Assembly (NCBI GenBank): GCA_921293015.1
Contig: OV121083.1
Location: 33,720,908-33,784,907, forward strand
Direction: 5' to 3'
DNA from: Phorcus lineatus
Taxonomy: Eukaryota; Mollusca; Gastropoda; Trochida; Trochidae
Length of the DNA: 64,000 nucleotides
Shown here: positions 41,448-55,900 of the stretch, one piece after another
Position numbering within the stretch: position 1 is the stretch's first letter
Layout of the letters: each line of letters opens with the position of its first letter
The notes under the pieces: model-generated
What the model was told of the DNA's origin: nothing
Seen by the model: the letters and a program-made list of their open reading frames with translations, nothing else
The model's database searches: none
Program-made: the position numbers and the translations under genes

Positions 41448-42494
41448 TCTAGGAAAAATGTCAACATCTTTTGTATATGGAGTAAAACTGTGATTTATAT
41501 CGGGTTTTTTTAGTAAATAATTATCATATTGTTTTGTTTCTTCAGTAGTTTGTTCCTGCAGAGATATATTAACAATTTATTTTGTTCGCTACATGAGATT
41601 GTGAAAAGGGTCACAAATACTATTAATTTTATAAAACGACCTTTGGAGCTAGCTAGCTTTAAACCATTTATATATTGTCAGATTTATTGATTGTTTTGGA
41701 AACGGTAATTACAGATCGGGACATTTATCAACTTATTTTCAACATGAGAATTACGCATGTCAGTTTCCTGATGTTGAAATTTGGATGCTTTGTAATATTT
41801 CTACCTCAACGAAACAACCTTGAAAACTTTTCACAGTAGATTTTACACTATGCCCAGTCCAAACTTTTTAGCTACAAGGGTGCTTTCAGATTGTTGTGAA
41901 GAGAAAAGCCCCTGATAGAGGAAGTTCGAATCTCCCTAGAGTCAATATTTAAGAACATTTATTCCTCAGAACAAGGTTGATTTTAATTAGATTGCACTAT
42001 GCCCTACCATAATTAGTTACAAGATATTACAATGCTTTTAGTTTATGTAATTAAACTTAATGACTTTGAAGTGCCATGAGATCATAAACATGATATATCA
42101 ATGCTGTATCCTCTTGGACGTCTTCCAACTACGATGCGACAGACATTTCTCATGACCAGAAGGTAGATATTTAGGTCATCCAATACACAATGAGAACAGA
42201 GAACTGCGCCTTGACAGCATTGAGAACACTTTTCTGCTTTGCCTCCATGCGAGTCAATAATGTCAGCTAGGATGACAGTACCCACCCCCTGCATGGGAGT
42301 AGCCTTACAGACTGCAAGAGGCAGTACAATATCGATTCCCTCGACTGGCCAGGTGCAAGTCCATATCTTAAATCTATCGAGCTCGTCTGCGTTAATAGTT
42401 AGTATTAGAAACAGTTGATAAAGGCTACAGACTCATGTCAAAAATATATAGATAAATTGGGTTCCATTTAACAAATTTGGTGCTATTAAATGAA
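41448..42494. other. Downstream of TIMM29
   Basis: TIMM29 3' untranslated region and intergenic DNA. A diverged MULE-MITE arm (41920-41995) is listed separately. No other gene is seen. Confidence 0.4.
41920..41995. mobile_element. Solo arm of the MULE-like MITE
   Basis: gaagttcgaatctccctaga through ttgattttaattagattgc aligns with the right arm of the element at 39828-40271, with about one difference in six bases. Confidence 0.55.
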
Positions 42495-42820
42495 GGGGTG
42501 GGATAGCGCAGTGGCTAATGCGTTCGGCTTCGGATCAAGAGGTCCGTGGTTCGAATTCCGCCTAGGGCTCTGCAACTTTGTCTGCAGTAGAGAAATGTTC
42601 TTCACGTAGTAAGGTTTGGGTGCAATGCTACACTGAATTTCAGCGCAGTACCCATGGTTGGCTAGTTCCAGCCGATGCTCGTAGGTTTCACCGCAATCCA
42701 TAGCCACGATGGTGTTGCTGGCTTTCTCCCTGCAATGATACTAGCAACGGCGACATAAGTGAAATACTCTTGAAAGCGGCGTTAAAACGCATATCACCTC
42801 ACCTCACCAATAAATAAAAC
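42495..42820 (+). mobile_element. tRNA-derived SINE
   Basis: The head has RNA polymerase III promoter boxes: tagcgcagtggctaatgcg (A box) and ggttcgaattcc (B box). A roughly 200-base body and a tail with gaaagcggcgttaaaacgc, then cacctcacctcaccaataaa, follow. It is the best-preserved copy of this family in the window. A short open frame across it has no meaning. Confidence 0.85.
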
Positions 42821-45344
42821 ATATATGAGGTAACAAAAAAGCTTTTCCGATATGATTTGAATACAAGTATAAGCGATTTTCATTTAAATTGTGTTCAAGA
42901 TTCGAAGGAGTTAAGATAATGATTGTAATATCGATTGCTATGGTTACAATATTGATGCTATCATTTTTGTTCAAGTGATCCTTTGTAGGAAGGGACAAAA
43001 GTCCTCAAAGTCATAAACAAAAATGGACAACGTCCGTACAGCCACACGTGTTCGCAATACATTTCATCGACTGAATAGGAACTGAAATTCCAGAACTAAA
43101 AACATTATTTACGATCAAACTTAATTTGTGTGACGTTATCTTACAAATTGTTTCATAATTATTTAGTTTCAGTTCAAGATTGACATTGTGTGGTTATTGA
43201 AGTTTAAAAAAAGACTCCAAACAGTTGGTAACTTGCTAAGAATTGTCTGATAGACAACTGCGCCAGCATATGCTCAACCTACACGTAATATGCGTGCAAA
43301 TGAAAGTGAAGCAGGGTTCAACCTAGCATTTCAACATTGCCTAATCTAAATACATTTAGATCTATAATTTCTATATTTCGTTTACACAGTCGATTTAACA
43401 TTGATATTTCTTGAGCGAAGGAAGAAGTTTTGATTGAAATCAATCACGTTTTGCGGTTTTTTAACAGGCACGAGAACAACCCCAGCGTCGAACATAATGA
43501 AACTTGTAAAAACGTGTGTGCATTCTTGAATTACAGTGTGCCAGAAAACGCATTTGATTAAATTCTATTCTTCTTAAAGAAAATTGTTGGTATTTTGCTT
43601 GAATATTTTATGTTTGTTAAATGAATAAACAATATTTTCTCTAAAGTGTATCATCTTTGATGAAAATAAACATCACTAGGCATGACTTTTTTAGTTAACA
43701 TTTATCTTTCCTTACAAGCACTTTTCATAAGTATTAGACTTGACATATGTTTTTTTTTTATCCAACAATGTAATTACTGATTAGTATTCGCCACGCCAGT
43801 TTTTGTGCGATATGTAGTTACTGACGCCTGGGAGCTATACAAAACCACTTGTAAATTAAGATTTAATATTTATTAGTTTAATCATCAAGGTGGTCATTCC
43901 GGTCGGTTGCGGCTGTCTAAATGAAGCTAGGCTCCACGAACATCAAACGTAAAAAAATGTTTTGAGTTTCAAGAAGGATTAGGCGAGTTCAGGCATCTTT
44001 TCTGACTGGCTTAACGGCAAAATGTCAAAGTTCATAGGGACGGCCTTTATTATCGGTCAATCTTTGATCAACAGTATGATATGATATTAAAATTGTTGAT
44101 ATAAATTTATTTATATTTTACCATTGCTATACCTTTTCAATATTTTTAGTAACTTATATCCTGTAGTCAAAAAATATTTTCACCATCTTCCCCCGCATGG
44201 CTTTGAATTACACCAGTTTTTATCACTGGTTAATTTTAACCTTGCTGCCAACCTGTCACAATTCGTGTTTGAGATGCAGCGCCCTCTTTGACGAAAAGTT
44301 GCAATTCTCATATGAATTCTCAATGGACTATCGCGACCCGTCGCAGCTTTGGCGACAGAAAAGTACGGTAAATGCGGCAAGACTTACCCTAACAAGTCAT
44401 TGGTGCTGGCGTAAGAATAGGCCATGCGTGGGAAGATGTATTTTCACTAAAAATGCAATGTAATATAAAACCAAACCATATGGTGTACATGAAATAATAC
44501 GTCGACCTCGTGAATATCTGTGTTAACCACCTCGCTGATAGCTCAGTCAGGCGTCCCTATTTAAACCACATCACAAATATCACATAATGAACGAAGATTA
44601 ACAAACAATAATATTTATTAACAGCCACCTTCTCTTTCGGTATTCTAAATTTTCTCAATTGAGAATTGCAAATGTTACCAAACCGACTTCTCCCTCAAGC
44701 TGTGGACGATTTGATAATAAATATGTTAAGATAGAACTTGGGCACGTGACCCGTCGAATTTTTGGAAATAATGTAGTCACAAATGGACAATTCGGATAGA
44801 TTTATTAGCCTGTTTACTTTCACGAGAATGATTTGATAAATTTGACACCTGATACATTTTGTAATAATGTTCTACCCTTAAGATATATTTATGTATTACA
44901 GGAGCACACATTGTGGATGATTCGTTCTTAAATGGAATTTCAATTTTTGGGATAACACTCAACTCAACAAGGTATATGTACGTCACAAGGCTCTTTCGAT
45001 CGAATGTACCGACAGATGAAATTATAAAGAAAAATAAAGATTTTCTCGAAGCTTTTTAGTATTACAGTGATTTCACAAGTCATCTAATTTGTTGTTTGGC
45101 CCAATTTCAGTACAATTTTTGATGTCTATTAAAAACATTCTTGGAGGTGGAAAACAAGCACTGGAATCTCGTCTACAAAATATTGCATCGCCTCGTTAGT
45201 GGATGCATCGTCGACTCACCAAATATCTAAGGGTCGACTGTTCCAACCACCTTAGTGTGGTAACATATTTATATGTGTTTAAATTAAGACGAAGAGTTAA
45301 TCGATAGTCTAACATCTGATAGAGAATTCTGAACGCATTTGTAT
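42821..45344. other. Intergenic stretch without recognised genes
   Basis: AT-rich. A short frame at 44197-44463 starts with a hydrophobic leader-like segment, but it resembles no family and has no splice partner. Confidence 0.4.
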
Positions 45345-46330
45345 GACCAATATAGGTTTCATACAAGACACCTTGTCATGGGTTATTCTGAAACACATGT
45401 TAATCCCCTCAACTTGGTGAGCGTGTACGGTGCACTCCCTCTAATCCGACAGCGAGAAAAATGGCGGTTAAGAGGAAGTTTGCCATTGCCAAATGCATCC
45501 ATATACAGGTACCACTGGCGAGACAAAGGAAGGGTTACATGGGTAACTTTTCATTTTTCACTCATGTATGTTGTTTCAATGAGTGTCTATACATTTGCAT
45601 CCTTAATTAATTTTGAATGCAACTTACTGATTTTACACTTGTAGAAATTCTTGAAAACTATGCTTCATCTGTGTCTTCATCAAGAGTGGGAGTACCGACC
45701 TTGTGGAGATATATTCTGCCATCTTATTTTAATCTGTGAAAAGATACTCATTAGAATGAAATTTAGATTGATCTCTTTTAATGAAGATAAGCAACTGACG
45801 AGTATTTACAATAATTTGTGAATGCGTTGAAGAATCCATTAGCAGATAATGTACATTAAATCGAAGAATCGATTACTCTCTCAATTGGCTTGATTGCTGA
45901 AGACACACTATATGAGACAATTTTAATCTCTAGTTAGAATACAGCAAGTTTGCACTGAAAACATAATTTGGTACCGGACATTAGTGTCAGAATTCGGAAT
46001 AGAGGGAAGTCGGATTAGAGGGAGTTTTATTTATTGTATTATATAAGAACAAATTCGGGACAAAATGAATACGTCGAAAATGTCGGATAAGGGGGTGTCG
46101 ATTTGGACGGAGTAAACTGTATATTCTTTTTGCAGCAATTGTTCAAGTCATCGATCCGTCAGTTCTTGCCATCTAATATTCTTGTTTTGGTTTGTTTTTG
46201 CCATGTTTTCAATTTTTTACAAATAATTGATGAAGAAGGGTGCATTTGTTCCCTTGACTTTTCACAAGAATTTTCTCATATTTGGCACTGATATCGTAAG
46301 GGGCTTCTTAAAGATCGGAAGCCGCTGAGG
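45345..46330 (+). repeat. Duplicated segment, copy 1 (interrupted by a pogo-like MITE)
   Basis: 45345-45427 plus 46120-46320 align, in order, with about 47165-47435. Shared words include caccttgtcatgggtt/cgccttgtcatgggtt, ctcaacttggtgagcgtgta and gttaggggcttcttaa-type sequence. The intervening 692 bases are absent from copy 2. Confidence 0.8.
45428..46119. mobile_element. Pogo/Tigger-like non-autonomous DNA transposon with TA target duplication
   Basis: The 692-bp insert begins cggtgcactccctctaatcc and ends as the inverse of cagtttactccgtccaaatc; termini match at about 17 of 24 positions. It is flanked by TA on both sides (45426-45427 and 46120-46121). The TA duplication and CAGT-x-x-ACTCC-type ends fit pogo/Tigger. 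A second inverse of the left end (gtcggattagagggagt) lies inside near 46010, giving a subterminal repeat or a nested inner element. No transposase. Confidence 0.75.
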
Positions 46331-47164
46331 AACCGCCGGATGAAATATCAGTTGCGCTCCTCAAAGGATTCTTGTTTGTGTTTATTTCTCACGTGATCCA
46401 ACATCTCGTGATATTTGACGAGATATCCGAGACAGCTAATGCCATAAGCTCATACAACGATATTGACCCTATGACCTTCTTGCACGTGCTTTTAAGATGC
46501 AATTTACCGTAAGGCTTTGCCCTTTGTCAAATTATCGTCTGAGGTGTTCTCTCCTAAAGGCGATGCATTTGATACAAAAGAGGAACAAATGGCTCACTTT
46601 GACAGACATTTGTTACGGTTTTAAATAGGACCGTCTGAAATCTGTATGGAAAAGGCATCCAAGAGGATTCCCCTGCGTTATATAAGATAATTCATAAAAA
46701 CAGTCGACTTCACAGTTGTTGCTTCTGATAAATGTTGGCGGTATAAAGACTCCAAAACGAAACTAACAACTTTTCTAATGTACTCTCTAAACGAAAACCC
46801 CTTATCGTACGATTCTCTGTGCCAGCAACTGGAAACACACGGATGTGTACTATCATCCAGCATTAGTTGTTATTGTTAATTTTCATTATATATATGAGAA
46901 ACAAATAAATTGGAAAATATTTTACTTACGTTGCCTAAGGGCAAAATATAGTTTATTTAATCTATCGTCAATGAATTGTGTCGTCATGAAAGGTTCTATA
47001 TGACATCACCAATCATAGATGATTATTGTTCCTAATGTTTGGACAAAAGTTTTGTGTTGATTCCTCATTTTAATAACTTAGACACTTACGTGAATATCAT
47101 ATGCTTGCACAAACATGATTTCACACGTGTGCCTCCACGGGTTTACCCCTCACTCTTGGAAATA

Positions 47165-47435
47165 CAAACAATAGGTTTTATGCAAGACGCCTTGTCATGG
47201 GTTGTTTTGAGAGACGCGTTAATCACCTCAACTTGGTGAGCGTGTATATTCTTTTGCAGTAATTGTTCACGCCATCGATCTTTAGATCCTTGCCAACTAA
47301 TATTCTGGTTTAGGTTTGTTTCTGCCATTTTTTCCATTTGTCAAAAATAATTGACGGAGAAGGATGTATTTGCTTTTTTGTTTGCAGGAAACATAGGACC
47401 ACCATCGTTAGGGGCTTCTTAAATATCGGAAGCAG
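47165..47435 (+). repeat. Duplicated segment, copy 2 (empty site)
   Basis: Carries gagcgtgtatattcttttgc uninterrupted, which is the pre-insertion state of 45420-46130 with a single TA. Beyond about 47435 the two copies diverge completely. Confidence 0.8.
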
Positions 47436-49734
47436 GAACATGGCTACTGATCGATATGTTACTCCAATCCGCCATGCATGTTGACGATCGGTTTGTATGG
47501 ACCAACACACAGTGTTATTTTGACCTCTCACATTTAACTGTCTGTACATTCCGTTCTACAATGCAAGATTGTTCATTGACGAAATTGATACGATGCAGAC
47601 CGGAGCTTAATAGCCGACATTCTAATGCTGGGATATGATCACACAAACAATCAGCTATATAAACACTCACGTATGACGCCTAGAGAAGGATGTTATACGC
47701 ACTGAGAATGGGAATATACGAACCGTATTTGTTTTGCCAGACGGCGGTTCTTTAAGGCACAAATAAGCCTACATGGAAGCTTTGGAGGATTGAGATAGTT
47801 TAGGACTGGATTGCTTTTGGTGTGTTTTAAGTGAAATAAAATGCTTTAACAAGTTTTTACATTTGAAAAGCAGATCTCGTATCACGTTCACTTTAACTTC
47901 GCGAAACCATTTCCCTACCTCGAATAATTTAATTTTGGCTGTTCACAATGAAATGGCCGTTTGAACTTTATTAATTTCCGATGGAAAAATAACGGGATGG
48001 TTTACCCTCTGAAGAAATCATATTTTGTATGAACTTGTACTTTAATTTGTGCAAATTCGAACAAATGAGACATACATAAAACATGCCGCAGTGACGCTAA
48101 TGGACAGTAAAAGAATACATGGTCTACAGGCATCAAACAACAATCTAACAGATGTTTCAAATTGATTGTTGTAATCATGTAAAACTGCCTAATTGGGATT
48201 GTCATTACAAATCTTCACAGAAAAAACAGCTATAGACACTTAATTGTCTCCGGTTACTGCCAGGACAAAAAAAGTTCGTCAAACATACAAAACTTCCTAA
48301 AACCAGTCAAGTAGATAAAATATAAAGCATTTATAAAATTGAATACGGTATATCCGCGTATATGTATGCACAGCATCTCGGAGCGAACACAAATAAACAG
48401 TGGAATAGATTCCAGTGGAGGTATGCGAAGAGTTATCTCCCCTGAGACCAGAGCTGGGCCTGTCTATGTTTTGGTGGAGAGGGTTTACAAGTCCGTCAGT
48501 AGGAGTGATGCTGTAGAGAGATGTGGGTCTATAGACAACATGTGTGAGTGGATATAGCAATAGCAAGGTGGCCGGCCGGGAAATGTACACGCATCGCGCT
48601 GAAATGTACATGGGTATATCTGATGTCTCGACTTTAACGCAGGTAAATAATTTCTTCATAAGATTGATATCTGTCAACGCAACGCCATGAATAAAAAAAC
48701 GAGTCAGTTAGGAGTACTGTATTTTTTACAAGGATTTCCCCATTTTTGAATTCATCTTATTAAGGTACATAACATTTTCATAAGCATTTTAATTGCAATT
48801 ATTAACTAATGCTGGCCAAAGAACATCTAGTTTTAATCATTCGAATACCCCTGACTTAGTGTTACTCCATGCTGAAAATTGTCACTGGGATATTTGATGA
48901 TATATATATCCTCTTGAATAAGGCAGTCCTACACTAGTTTAAACAATCTGTTATCGAATAATGATAATTGGTACGAAACCGTATGGAAAGCATTAAGCTG
49001 AAATGTACGTATGATATACTAATGATGCACGTGCGTGTGGCCTTTGATAGGTTGATAGAAAATATGCCATTAGTAAATAATGTTTTATATTACATAAGGC
49101 TGATATTCAAACCATGCTTTAAGTTTAAATCTTTGGATGCATTATGTAACATTGTGGTCTGTCATCTCCAAAACAGCTCTCAAATAGTGTGCTTTGCATG
49201 CTAATATACGAATACATTGTTGTCAATATCACGGGGACTTCACATGATATTTCTCTTGTCTTTTAAGGTATAAGAATTACAAGTACATATATCTATTTTT
49301 TCCAAATTTTTCGATTGGTGTCTCTTTTCTTTCCAGACCTACGTTCATACGTTCAATTTGAGATATCAATATATCGTGTTAAGATATGTACTTATTGTAG
49401 GTAAAGCTTTATAATTCTTCTGATGTACTTCATAGTGATCTATCTTATGTGAGAATAAGTGTGGTTAACATGAAGACTGTGAACTGAGTTGATAAAAAGG
49501 AAAGTTACTTTCCAACTAATTGTTACAAATATTATTGACACTGACATCTTATTTCAATTAGATATGTAATTATGAATGCCATTTTTACCTGAAGAGTACA
49601 TCTTATTAATAACATAATAGTCCGTACATACAGATCTATTTCAATGCATTAGCATGTCCAAGCACAAATCTTACATCAACCTGAAGGAATATTACTTCGA
49701 TGCCGCCTACCAAGGACCGTATAAGTTCAGTCGT
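47436..49734. other. Intergenic stretch without recognised genes
   Basis: Only short unrelated open frames; no domain, RNA gene or strong repeat seen. Confidence 0.4.
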
Positions 49735-49912
49735 TATCGTGTTCAGGTACCCTTTTATACAGCTAGATAGACTGAGTGCAATTTGGATGCAAAGTGCTTA
49801 AGGGCACAACACAGTATGAGGCACAAATCCCAAATGTTGGTGCATCCACAGGGATTCGAACAGGGATTCGCGTGAGGGGCTATCCACTACGCCGCTGTGC
49901 TACCCATTACAC
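49735..49912 (-). mobile_element. tRNA-derived SINE, second family
   Basis: On the minus strand it starts gggtagcacagcggcgtagt, followed by ggatagcccctcacgcg and the B-box-like tgttcgaatccctg. A body running to gcatccaaattgcactcagt and ttttataaaagggt-like sequence follows. The head resembles a tRNA but does not form a full cloverleaf with a proper acceptor stem, so it is a SINE rather than a tRNA gene. The body differs from the family at 42495. Confidence 0.6.
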
Positions 49913-52900
49913 TCTTCTCTATAATGATTTAATGCTCATATAAGACAGTAAGGTGTTTTTGAAAATAAAGTTAATTTTGATTTTCAAAAGTTGAAACCTT
50001 CATATCAATTATTTATTAAAATATTTCTTCATGAAATTCGCTTAACCAAACTTTTGGCTAAAACCTAACGAATTAAATAATCATTTTGCATACCAAGGTA
50101 TTGAAAACCTAATCTTCTTTTTGAACTGACATAACGTGTAAGCGAACGTTTTCTTGGGTATTGTTATTTGTAATTAAATCAAATCCTGGCTGAAAGACAT
50201 ACAACCAATGGCTTATCTGAGGGAGATTTGCTGGTGCAAATAGAAATGCCATACTCGATTGGCATGATTACTCTCTAAACATATCTAGATGAAGAAATGA
50301 CGGATGGCAACACTCCAATTCGTTTACTTTATATTCAGCCGGCCTGGAGTCGTCATTATGTTCAATTTTGAAATATCCCCAAAACCGAATCTGCAATATG
50401 AGAAAGTATTCAAAATGGAAAAATAAGTTAAATCACTGATATGAAAAAAGAAAGGGGATACAAAAAGTGGAAACCAAATAAAAAAGAAGCCTGTGAGATA
50501 TCCCCATGTTCACAGTTAGTTTTCTGGGCTTGGTATAGACTTGGTTTGGCTTTTTTTTCGAGTGAGCAAGCGTTAAATCTCTTTGCCCATCAGACCAACA
50601 TATACTACGGTGGCAGTAGCATGTTCTTTTAAGTAAACAATGGGATCTCAGAAAAATAAAAATAAGTGTTACCAATTGCATGAAAGTATATTGTAATCAA
50701 CAGAAGGAGTTATAAACGAATGTAACATCTCTCTTTAAGCTACGGGAATCCATTTCCTTACTTTTAATGATTTAAAGGTGTTCACATTAAAATGCCCTTC
50801 AGAAGATTTTGCTTATTGATAAGTTCGTCTCCGACTATAGATAATCTGACTGAGGTGTTTGGCCCTCTGGAAATATTGTTTTTGGCATAAACAATTTAAT
50901 CAAATTGTCAAGAAAAACATGCTACAAGCTGTCCCTTTAATGAGTTTCCGCCATGGGCTGTCCGTCCGCCGTTATCCGTATCCGTATCCGTTATCACATT
51001 TCTCCTCTGATCCACGACTCTTAAAGTTGATTTATTGTGACGAGTTACCTTTCCTATAGAATTAAACTTGTTTGCATTTGGCCTACACCCTTTTCGCACA
51101 AATACGTACGCATTATCCCTTAAATCCAATTTACCTCGAGACCAAGTGGGGACAGAGGAAAGTCAACATTTCTGTGGGTGACATATGCTAAGCTTTATCA
51201 AAGATGTTAGCTTATCGAAGTACTGATAATTGCTAATCGCATTTTAGATCCTACTGTGGCAGGCGCAAGTTAGTTAGCCAAAAATAATTTTAGAAACTTA
51301 GCTTAAGTAGATCTGAGTTGAAAGTGCTTTTTTATTGTTATTAGTAGTGTCTCATTTCAATTAAGTTATCAAATGTCATATTTTGGCATTTGAGGGCGTT
51401 GAGTTGGTATTTATTCACGTAGCAAATGATATCATGAAATAAACAGAGTGTATCTCTTTAAGATAGATGTAATGAACTGCCGTATATTGAACATGATTTT
51501 ACATGTATGCAGGCGCTGACAAAGTTCAGAAACTCGATCAGCATCATAGGCCCGCTCTGTTCTTCTCTGTAACCCAAACATCACGTTCAGGGCGATGATT
51601 ATCACATTCCTTGAAATGTCATTTCGATACTGTTTACTTTGACCCTTAAATTGCAAATTCCTCATGTTTAAATAGGTTTTTCTTCTACATGTCACAGATG
51701 AATCCATAATTTAACTGTTTTATTCCTTAAAAATTTAAAAGAACATGAAAATGAATATTTTCTTACCACGCCGAAGCTGCTGCTGATGATGAATCAAATG
51801 ACTATGAGGGTTTTTATTGTTTTTTACTTCTTAAATACAAGGCGTTCATTGAAGGTTACATTGTAAGAGACTTTATGTTCTTATAAAGAAGACTTACACA
51901 ACTGATGAAAACTGTTTTTGTAATTTTTGCTTTTTAAAATGAGAAGATCTAAGTTCATTTTATTTTGTAGTAGTATCGTTTCTTCAGCGGTAATTTCATA
52001 CCATCTCATATGACTGTCCCGTTAAATGAATCCCAAAACAGGTGTTGAATAACTTAGTAATCTCAGAGTAACAAAACATGTCTCTGGCGATAAAATCATT
52101 ATCTCTTACTGTCAAACACGGCTGGTTAAAGGGCAGCACTATTGCAGAAATGAAGGGAACGGTTTCTTCAGGACTTTTATGGCTGTTGCTATCAGCGGTG
52201 GCTAATGAAAGCATCCCTCTACCAGATCAAGTGTCCAGCTTGTTGCTCTATCGTAACCTATCTTCATTAAACCAGTCGAGAGTTGCTAATTTGTCTTGCT
52301 TGGTGCACTCCTGTGTGATAAACTTGCCGTCTAACCAGCCGACATTTGAAACACAGCAATGTTGGAGTGCTCCGGGGTGATGTTCTCTCTCCCTTATCAT
52401 AAGGGTAATTTCTCAAAAGGTTTTCATGTATTCAACCCTATAAATATTTTGTGTGGTCTTTTGATTGAAACAGGACCTTGATGCATCAGTTCAATGTTTT
52501 AAAATATAAATTTCACTGAAGATGATTAACTATGTTGAATTATTAACCATTCTTAAGTAAGACAATCTTTTGCAACATCCCGATTGTTTTAGTTATTTGG
52601 AATTGTTTAAGTTTAAAACAGAATAACCACTCAATGTTAAAGAACGACGGGATATTATCTATAGCGGGACATTAATAGATTCTATTGAAGAAATTATATA
52701 ATGTTGGACATGTGCAAATTTCAATCTTAGAGCAATTTATTTACGTAGTTGTTTAAATTTGATAAATATGATGCTTCTGGCTGTTAGAAACCAAAACTGT
52801 AAAGGCAAAGAGTAAACTCCTTTTCAAATATGTTATTTAGGAATTAGATTTACTAATTTGTTTGTTCATTCGTCTATAAACGATTTGAAGAGTGCATTTT

Positions 52901-55900
52901 AAACTGGCATAAATGCCGGAGCTTGCAGACATTATGCAATCTATTTCCAATTTCCATATATTGGTATGAACTCTATTGAAATGTTGACCGATGGCCTCTA
53001 AAACGATAAAATGAACTAGATGTACGCCGCATAAGATACTTGTTGAATTCAGATTGAAATACTTATTTCTTATGTAACACAATTACACTTATCTAATTAT
53101 CGAGAATTACATTACTTCTTTGTTTATCTAATTATAAAGTAAATAAATTACCACTACCGTTCTCCTTGTTAATTAAAAACAAGTTTTACTGCAACGAACT
53201 ACATTTGGCTTGGCACAATGTAGAAATACCGCAACTGCACGTGTGAATTTCTTATAATTGGCATAATGAACGAGTTATTTATCTTGTCCGGCGTACAGCC
53301 GTGTGTCTGCTTTTGTTATCTGTTAAAAACATTAGCACTTATGATGTGTAGTTGGGAAAACAAGATTTAAGAGTATTCAGGTGTAACGTGTTATAATTAT
53401 GACCTTCTTTAACAGGTATATTTTAACTGTGTTTGTTTTAACAGTCGTGACTGGAAGGTAGATAGTTAATGAGTATCATTTTAAGTTTATTCCATGTGTA
53501 TATATCGCTGGCATTCAATCTCATTAAAATGAAATCTAAATGCTCCACTACATTACGCATGTAACATAGTGCAGCAATATGAGATTTTATTTTAATGAGA
53601 TTGCACTGGCATTGTATATACTTTATGGTTTCGGAACAAATATTTCTTGAAGAGGATGTCCGATTTCAATATTATTTTTTGTTTGTAGATGAATTATTCA
53701 CACTAATTTGCGTCTGTTAATTACATAAAAATTCCTGAAATTCAATTAAAATAAAATTCTTATAAAAGATATACAAATTTTACAATGTTCAACAATGTCA
53801 AGATATAGCAGTTGCAAAAGTACGGCTTTAGGTTGTTCATGTTAAACTCATAAAGTGAAAATATTTGTTGATGTTTTGCTAGAGTATATATTTAGCCATT
53901 TCCAAACCTGATTAATTTCACATAGTTAATAATAAGAGAACTATTTTTGTGTTTGTTGACCGGGCGCATTACCTCCCCTTGTCGTGGTTCAGCGTGAAAT
54001 GTACACCTATTAGTGCCACAAGTCATCCGTCATGTCAGTGTCAAAATGTGCACGTGATGCACGTGCTGAAACCGACAAGAGGTCGATGTTGTTACAACCC
54101 TGATGACAGTTTCTTGTAAAGAAGATGCTATGAATGCAAAAAGAAACGCTTGAAGATTTCCCCAGAGATTCTATCAAAACAAATTTCCATCATCATTTGA
54201 GGGGAAGGTGGCGAAAAAAATCAAATGAGTCTTTTAGGATGATAATCTTCGTGTTTTCGGACTTTGACGATGTTGGTTTTTGATTTGAGAGCATATTTCG
54301 ACGTTATTCTAGTGTGCATTTACTTTTTAAATTTTTTAAAAATTGTGTAGCACTGCTGTTGTTAATTGAATAATTAACAATTTGACTTGATATCCTGTTA
54401 AGGGTTAAAAGGTCGTAAATCTGTTTACATTTCGTTACTCGTTACTTTGTACTTACCGAGAAGATTAAAAAAATTATCCCCAACCGACAACTTATACCAT
54501 ATTCTTGATTTTCTAAATATTTTTTCGGTTTGGTGTATTTCTGTCCAGATGCACCTTTATAATTTTCTTACGTGTTATATTCCATAGGGATATGTATTTT
54601 AAATGAAATACGTCCTACGTAAAATAATTTTGTTCACTAAAAGCTAATATGTTATATGCTTGATACGTGTCAGTGAATTATCTTTTTGACCTAGGAAGTG
54701 TTTGTTTCTGCAATAAAAATCTCTGTGTTATATTCAAAACATCTTTAATTCTTAATGGTTATTTTTATGACATAATATCTGTATTTTTCATTTGTTTCAT
54801 CTATGAAGTCACATTACCCCTGTGTAATTGTTCCGTCACGCCATTTCTTAGAGTTAAACTTGTTTACTCAAAACATTAATTTTAATTGTTATCATTTTTA
54901 AAGACCTTTATCGAATATTAAACACTCCTAATAATGTACATTTAATAAATTAACGCCTTGGTAACTATCCATTTTTAAAAAATATCTGACAAAAGTCTTA
55001 ATTCAGGGAGTCTACTAAACCAAAAATGAGTATTTCATATAACAGCAAGTCTAGAAAGCAATTCTGAAAGTGAAGAGATCTTATAGGCTCCTTTAAAATT
55101 TTATCCGCATTTTCTTCCAGAGACTATAAGTTCGTCTTATATATACTGATCCTGTTATAAATAGTTTATCTGTGCCCATCGCTGGAATCAGGATTTACAT
55201 CTGTTAGTGATGTGCAAGTGTTTTATAACACACAAAGAGTATGCATAACACCACTTGTCTATATCCACAGCTGGAGGTGAAATCTACATGTATATATACA
55301 ACACCACTTTTCTATTTCTAACATCACATATGGTCTGGTTCTTCATTGGAGTCTGGCGTCCAGACCCTGATATTGAGTACGAGGTAAAGCAAGTCTATGG
55401 TAGTATAGCAACCCTTCAAAGATTAATCAATTTGGAAATATCTCAGAGGCTTAAGCTTGTTTTTATTCATTTTATTGATTTAAATTTGAAATTTTGAAAT
55501 TGAGTTTTTGAAGCTACTACAAGATTTAGATACATTTTACATACATCTAAGCTGTCGTTGTAATATCGACGGAATGAAAACCACTGAAAACCCCCTCTGT
55601 ACCGAATGATGCATGAATATCTCTATGATTCAGAATTTGGGAAATCGAGACTTACCTACCATAATTTTATAGATTTTAAGTGACATTGAGTGTGTATTTT
55701 GGAGCCACTATTGTTGAATATTGATGCGAAGTACTGTTGAAGTTTTGTTTAAGGATGCGATTTAATTCTAACAGAGAACCCCTAATCTAAGAATATTATT
55801 CTATTGCAAAAAAACTAGTCAAGTACAGTTCTCATTCAAACCACCGAAACGAAATCAGAGGAACTTTTTTAATGTCCTGCAAGTCTAAGATTTATTCCTG

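Noticed and set aside
42495-42570. Possible functional tRNA genes here and at 49840-49912 (minus)
   Set aside because: B boxes are good but the acceptor stems do not close, and both continue into SINE bodies.
42486-42707. Minus-strand 73-residue open frame
   Set aside because: It lies across a tRNA-derived SINE with clear A and B boxes.
44197-44463. 88-residue plus-strand frame with a hydrophobic start and several Cys
   Set aside because: It could imitate a small secreted protein, but no family, promoter or partner exon is seen; chance frame more likely.
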